Source: Desulfobacteraceae bacterium (GTDB lineage: Bacteria > Desulfobacterota > DSM-4660 > Desulfatiglandales > HGW-15). Taken from it: 7,201 nucleotides of DNA. The notes below the pieces were generated by a model. The model worked only from the letters and a program-made list of their open reading frames with translations, made no database searches and had not been told where the DNA came from. Positions 4,750 through 7,201 of this stretch are shown here, piece after piece; position 1 is the first letter of the stretch; every line of letters starts with the position of its first letter. Location: NCBI GenBank assembly GCA_003819975.1, contig RPPU01000230.1:1-7201 (forward strand), written 5' to 3'. A program made the translations under genes and the position numbers.

Positions 4750-6264
4750 ATGACCACACCGAAAAAAATCATTGTTATTGGCGCGGGTCCGGGCGGTTTG
4801 ACGGCCGCCATGCTGTTGAGCCGCCGGGGTTTTCAGGTCGAGGTTTATGAAAAGCAACCCCAGGTGGGCGGCCGCAACTCCCATATTGAAATGAATGGGT
4901 TCCGTTTTGACGTGGGCCCGACCTTCTTGATGCTCAAACCGGTTCTGGATGAGGTTTTTCAGGAAGCAGGCAAAAAAAGCGACGATTATCTGAAATTCAT
5001 CAAGCTCGATCCCATGTACCGCCTGCAATTCAGCTCGTTCGCCTTTGAACCCACCGCAGACCTGGTTCATATGAAACAGAAAATCAAGGATCAGTTCCCC
5101 GGCTTGGAAGCGGGCTTTGACCGCTACGTTCAAAAGGAAAGCCTCCGCTTTGAAAAAATGTACCCTTGCCTGCAAAAGCACTATTCCACCCTGTCCACCA
5201 TGGTTTCCAAAGAACTCTTGGCCGCCCTGCCTTACCTCTCCCTCGGCAAAAGCGTATTCGATATTTTATTGGGCTATTTCAAAAAGGAAGATCTGGCCCT
5301 TTGCTTTTCATTTCAGACCAAATATCTCGGCATGTCGGCCTGGGAATGCCCGGCTGCTTTTTCCATGCTCTCCTATATTGAGTACGCTTACGGCGTTTAT
5401 CACACCCTGGGCGGGTTGAGCGAGATTTCCACTCAAATGGCCAAAGTGGCGCAAGAGAACGGCGCCCGCATTCACCTCAACACCCCGGTCCGCCGGATCA
5501 TGATCCAAAACCGTTGCGCTCAGGGCGTGGAACTCGAAAACGGGGAGAAGATCGAAGCCGATGAGGTAATCGTCAACGCGGACTTCGGCCATGCCATGAC
5601 CCATTTGGTGGATCCGGAAAACCTGCGCAAATACACACCTGAAAAACTGAAAACCAAACGCCTCTCCTGCTCCACCTTTATGCTCTATCTCGGAATGGAT
5701 CGGTCATACGATCTGCCCCACCATACCATCGTCTTTGCCCGTGATTACCGCGGCAATGTGCTCGATATTTTCAACCGCCAACGCCTTTCCGAGGACATCA
5801 GTTTTTACGTCCGCAATGCCTCGCCGAGCGATCCCACCCTGGCGCCCCCGGGCAAATCAGGGCTTTATGTGCTGGTGCCGGTGCCCAACCGCCGCGCTCC
5901 GATCGACTGGTCCCGCGAATGCGCCCCTTTCCGCGAACGCGTTCTGGAGAGCATTCAAAAAAGACTCGGCCTGAACGATCTGAAGGAAAAAATCCTGGTT
6001 GAAAAAGTCATAACGCCCGATGAGTGGCAAAACGAATATTTCGTTTATGAAGGCGCCACCTTCAACCTGGCCCACAACATCAGCCAGATGATCTATCTGC
6101 GGCCGCGCAACAAATTCGAGGAATTCGACCGCTGCTACCTGGTCGGCGGCGGCACCCATCCCGGCAGCGGCTTGCCCACTATCTACGAATCGGGCCGCAT
6201 TGCCGCCAACATGATCGCCCGCAAATACGGCGTCGTCTTCGAAAGCGCCAACCGGATGGTTTGA
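4750..6264 (+). CDS. crtI: CrtI-type carotenoid desaturase / phytoene dehydrogenase family oxidoreductase
   Basis: Complete FAD-dependent amine-oxidase-fold protein of 504 residues, the usual size for bacterial CrtI. The N-terminus has the dinucleotide motif IVIGAGPGGL (8-17), acidic E34 at the end of the second strand, and VGGRNSHIEMNGFRFDVGPT, the FAD and substrate entry region of phytoene desaturases. The C-terminus has YLVGGGTHPGSGLPTIYESG (463-482), the family's FAD-closing signature. It desaturates or isomerises a polyene such as phytoene or a diapo-equivalent at the membrane; the exact substrate (CrtI, CrtN or CrtD type) is not resolvable. No phytoene synthase or prenyltransferase gene is in the window. 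ATG at 4750 is chosen; GTG at 4741 in frame would add three residues. AAGGA (4733-4737) is 12 bases from the ATG and 3 from the GTG, so the start stays uncertain. Part of its 3' half is duplicated at 7151. Confidence 0.9.
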   Translation: MTTPKKIIVIGAGPGGLTAAMLLSRRGFQVEVYEKQPQVGGRNSHIEMNGFRFDVGPTFLMLKPVLDEVFQEAGKKSDDYLKFIKLDPMYRLQFSSFAFEPTADLVHMKQKIKDQFPGLEAGFDRYVQKESLRFEKMYPCLQKHYSTLSTMVSKELLAALPYLSLGKSVFDILLGYFKKEDLALCFSFQTKYLGMSAWECPAAFSMLSYIEYAYGVYHTLGGLSEISTQMAKVAQENGARIHLNTPVRRIMIQNRCAQGVELENGEKIEADEVIVNADFGHAMTHLVDPENLRKYTPEKLKTKRLSCSTFMLYLGMDRSYDLPHHTIVFARDYRGNVLDIFNRQRLSEDISFYVRNASPSDPTLAPPGKSGLYVLVPVPNRRAPIDWSRECAPFRERVLESIQKRLGLNDLKEKILVEKVITPDEWQNEYFVYEGATFNLAHNISQMIYLRPRNKFEEFDRCYLVGGGTHPGSGLPTIYESGRIAANMIARKYGVVFESANRMV

Positions 6265-6441
6265 GGTTGGACAGGCAGTTTGATCAATAGCTCATGGTCT
6301 GAGCATCCGGTTATGCCCGGCCTTCGATGATTTCATTTGCTGAAATGACTTTGGCGTATGAACCGGACAATGCCGCCATAAAAGAAATGTGTACAGCCAA
6401 TGCCTTTATGATTTTGCCTTCCTGAATTCTCTGTTGGCCTT
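6265..6441. other. 177-bp gap between crtI and vapC, no supported gene
   Basis: One small plus-strand frame (6327-6425, 32 codons, MISFAEMTLAYEP...) has an ATG but no ribosome site, and I recognise no family in it. A small inverted pair GCTCA/TGAGC at about 6290-6304 has no U run. The gap could be debris from the event that brought in the toxin-antitoxin genes. Confidence 0.4.
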
Positions 6442-6825
6442 TTACTTAATGTAGGCCGGTTTGAGGTCCTTTAACATAGGATAATGTTTGATATTGAGAG
6501 TCTTTAAATCTGCATTCTCGGCTTCCGCAGTGGCAGCCAAGATAGCGTCCGCAAGACCAACGCCATGTGACTTACCATAATCTCGTTTGTAAAGGCCTCC
6601 GAACTTCCCAATCTCGGCACTTACAGGGACAACACGAAAAAGGGAGACAAATTCCTGTAGTGTCGCTTGCTCCGTATCCCCTTTTACTCCGGCATACAAT
6701 TCTGCGACAACGATCGCTGATAGGATAATGCGAGCATTGTATGTGTTAATAAAAGCTTCAGCTTTCACATGCCCCCGAAAAAAATCAACGATAACATCTG
6801 TGTCTAAAAGTATGGGCCGCGTCAT
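6442..6825 (-). CDS. vapC: VapC-type PIN-domain toxin ribonuclease
   Basis: Complete 127-residue PIN-domain protein, the normal VapC length. The acidic metal-binding site can be placed: D8 in ILLDTDVIVDFF, E42 in VVAELYAG and D93 in GLADAILAATA. The usual TLNxKHxP tail motif appears as TLNIKHYP (109-116). VapC toxins are Mg-dependent endoribonucleases that cleave tRNA or rRNA when freed from their antitoxin; the target here is unknown. The gene starts two bases after the antitoxin stop codon (TAA, TC, ATG), so translation is probably coupled. AGGAT just before it overlaps the end of the antitoxin frame. The segment is visibly more A/T-rich than the crtI gene, consistent with acquisition from elsewhere. 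Confidence 0.9.
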   Translation of the reverse strand: MTRPILLDTDVIVDFFRGHVKAEAFINTYNARIILSAIVVAELYAGVKGDTEQATLQEFVSLFRVVPVSAEIGKFGGLYKRDYGKSHGVGLADAILAATAEAENADLKTLNIKHYPMLKDLKPAYIK

Positions 6826-6827
6826 GA

Positions 6828-7061
6828 TTAGATCCTATCCCATTCGGCGCGAATTGCTTTAAAATCAGGAAGATCCTTACGATCCTTCCATATTCCGGCA
6901 GCTTTGCGCAACACAAGCTCCCTGCGTCCGCGACCCGTTTGATCAATGAGCCGATCGATGGCCTCTCGAATGAGTTCGCTTTGTTTCTTGCCGACGGTCT
7001 TAGCGAGAGTAACCAATTCGTCTCGTTGATTTTCCGTCAAGTATATTTGCGTTCGTACCAT
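6828..7061 (-). CDS. vapB: VapB-type ribbon-helix-helix antitoxin
   Basis: Complete 77-residue protein. The N-terminal RTQIYLTENQRDELVTLAKT and KKQSELIREAIDRLI segments form a CopG/Arc-like ribbon-helix-helix DNA-binding domain (about residues 3-41). The C-terminal tail, with GIWKDRKDLPDFKAIRAEWD (56-75), is the likely toxin-wrapping region. It should bind its own promoter as a dimer and neutralise the PIN toxin encoded two bases downstream. GAGAGG six bases before the ATG supports the start. The same ATGAGAGG sequence occurs twice in tandem there (complements of 7068-7075 and 7077-7084). The family is clear from the fold pattern and pairing; the exact antitoxin subfamily is not. Confidence 0.88.
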   Translation of the reverse strand: MVRTQIYLTENQRDELVTLAKTVGKKQSELIREAIDRLIDQTGRGRRELVLRKAAGIWKDRKDLPDFKAIRAEWDRI

Positions 7062-7086
7062 AATGCGCCTCTCATACCTCTCATGC

Positions 7087-7127
7087 TGTATACATCATCA
7101 TTATACATCATTTTTAATCCCTGTCAA
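7087..7127 (-). promoter_or_regulatory. Consensus sigma70 promoter and operator of the toxin-antitoxin pair
   Basis: On the minus strand TTGACA (7127-7122) and TATAAT (7105-7100) are 16 bases apart; both hexamers are perfect consensus. A 10-bp direct repeat, ATGATGTATA on the minus strand, occurs at 7102-7111 and 7089-7098, one helical turn plus about 3 bp apart. It overlaps the -10 and ends in the palindrome TGTATACA (7087-7094). Direct or inverted repeats over the -10 are the expected site for autorepression by a ribbon-helix-helix antitoxin. Confidence 0.7.
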
Positions 7128-7138
7128 GGGCACCCACG

Positions 7139-7201
7139 ATGCTGACCCGTGATGACTGGCAAAACGAATATTTCGTTTATGAAGGCGTCACCTTCAACCT
7201 G
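7139..7201 (+). pseudogene. 5'-truncated second copy of the crtI-type gene, cut by the window edge
   Basis: Bases 7151-7201 match 6019-6069 of the complete crtI-type gene at 49 of 51 positions, same strand. The frame reads MLTRDDWQNEYFVYEG then VTFNL, aligned with residues 420-440 of the complete protein (16 of 21 identical). The frame is closed upstream by TAA at 7115-7117, so the first 419 or so residues are absent. An ATG at 7139 with AAGGG eight bases upstream could allow translation of a tail fragment. The three differences near 7139-7150 suggest the homology boundary lies near 7142-7151. The remainder lies beyond the window, so pseudogene status is an inference. Confidence 0.8.

Noticed and set aside
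3639..6264. Transporter and carotenoid desaturase as one operon
   Set aside because: A 268-bp gap with a palindrome and a separate promoter at 4641-4670 separates them.
6327..6425. 32-codon frame between crtI and vapC
   Set aside because: No ribosome site and no recognisable motif; the length is within chance. It is mentioned only as possible gene debris.

Overview
The window looks like a chromosomal segment of an uncultured Gram-negative-type bacterium. It is moderately GC-rich, with short housekeeping or accessory genes separated by 130-350 bp gaps packed with small palindromic and tandem repeats. The leftmost gene resembles a GlmU-like left-handed beta-helix protein that I associate with Geobacter-type Desulfobacterota and Omnitrophota. 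That phylum-level placement is inference from protein flavour and repeat style, not from a marker gene.

Layout. A GlmU-like hexapeptide-repeat protein starts at 386 on the minus strand and runs off the left edge. A 351-bp repeat-rich gap follows. A radical SAM protein (738-1634, minus) and a metallo-beta-lactamase-fold hydrolase (1770-2495, plus) are transcribed divergently from a compact 135-bp region with a strong minus-strand promoter and operator-like repeats. After a gap holding octamer repeats and an 82-bp palindromic element comes a stand-alone GuaA-type class I glutamine amidotransferase (2777-3349). A 289-bp gap then carries a near-perfect 28-bp palindrome and four tandem copies of a 36-bp self-complementary unit. 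Next are an EamA/DMT-family transporter (3639-4481), a second palindrome of the same GTAGGGGC family, and a complete CrtI-type carotenoid desaturase (about 4750-6264) with its own sigma70-like promoter. The right end holds a VapB/VapC-type toxin-antitoxin pair on the minus strand (7061 to 6442) with a consensus promoter.

The most unusual feature is at the right edge. From about 7151 to the end, the sequence repeats an internal part of the crtI gene (6019-6069) at 49 of 51 identical bases, in the same orientation and 1132 bp downstream. The VapBC module is therefore bracketed by the complete crtI and by the start of a second, 5'-truncated crtI tail. This implies a recent duplication plus a replacement or insertion event.

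The genes do not form one pathway. Each appears to have its own promoter or gap. The amidotransferase has no synthetase partner here, and the CrtI has no phytoene synthase or prenyltransferase beside it. I see no CRISPR array, tRNA, rRNA or transposase.
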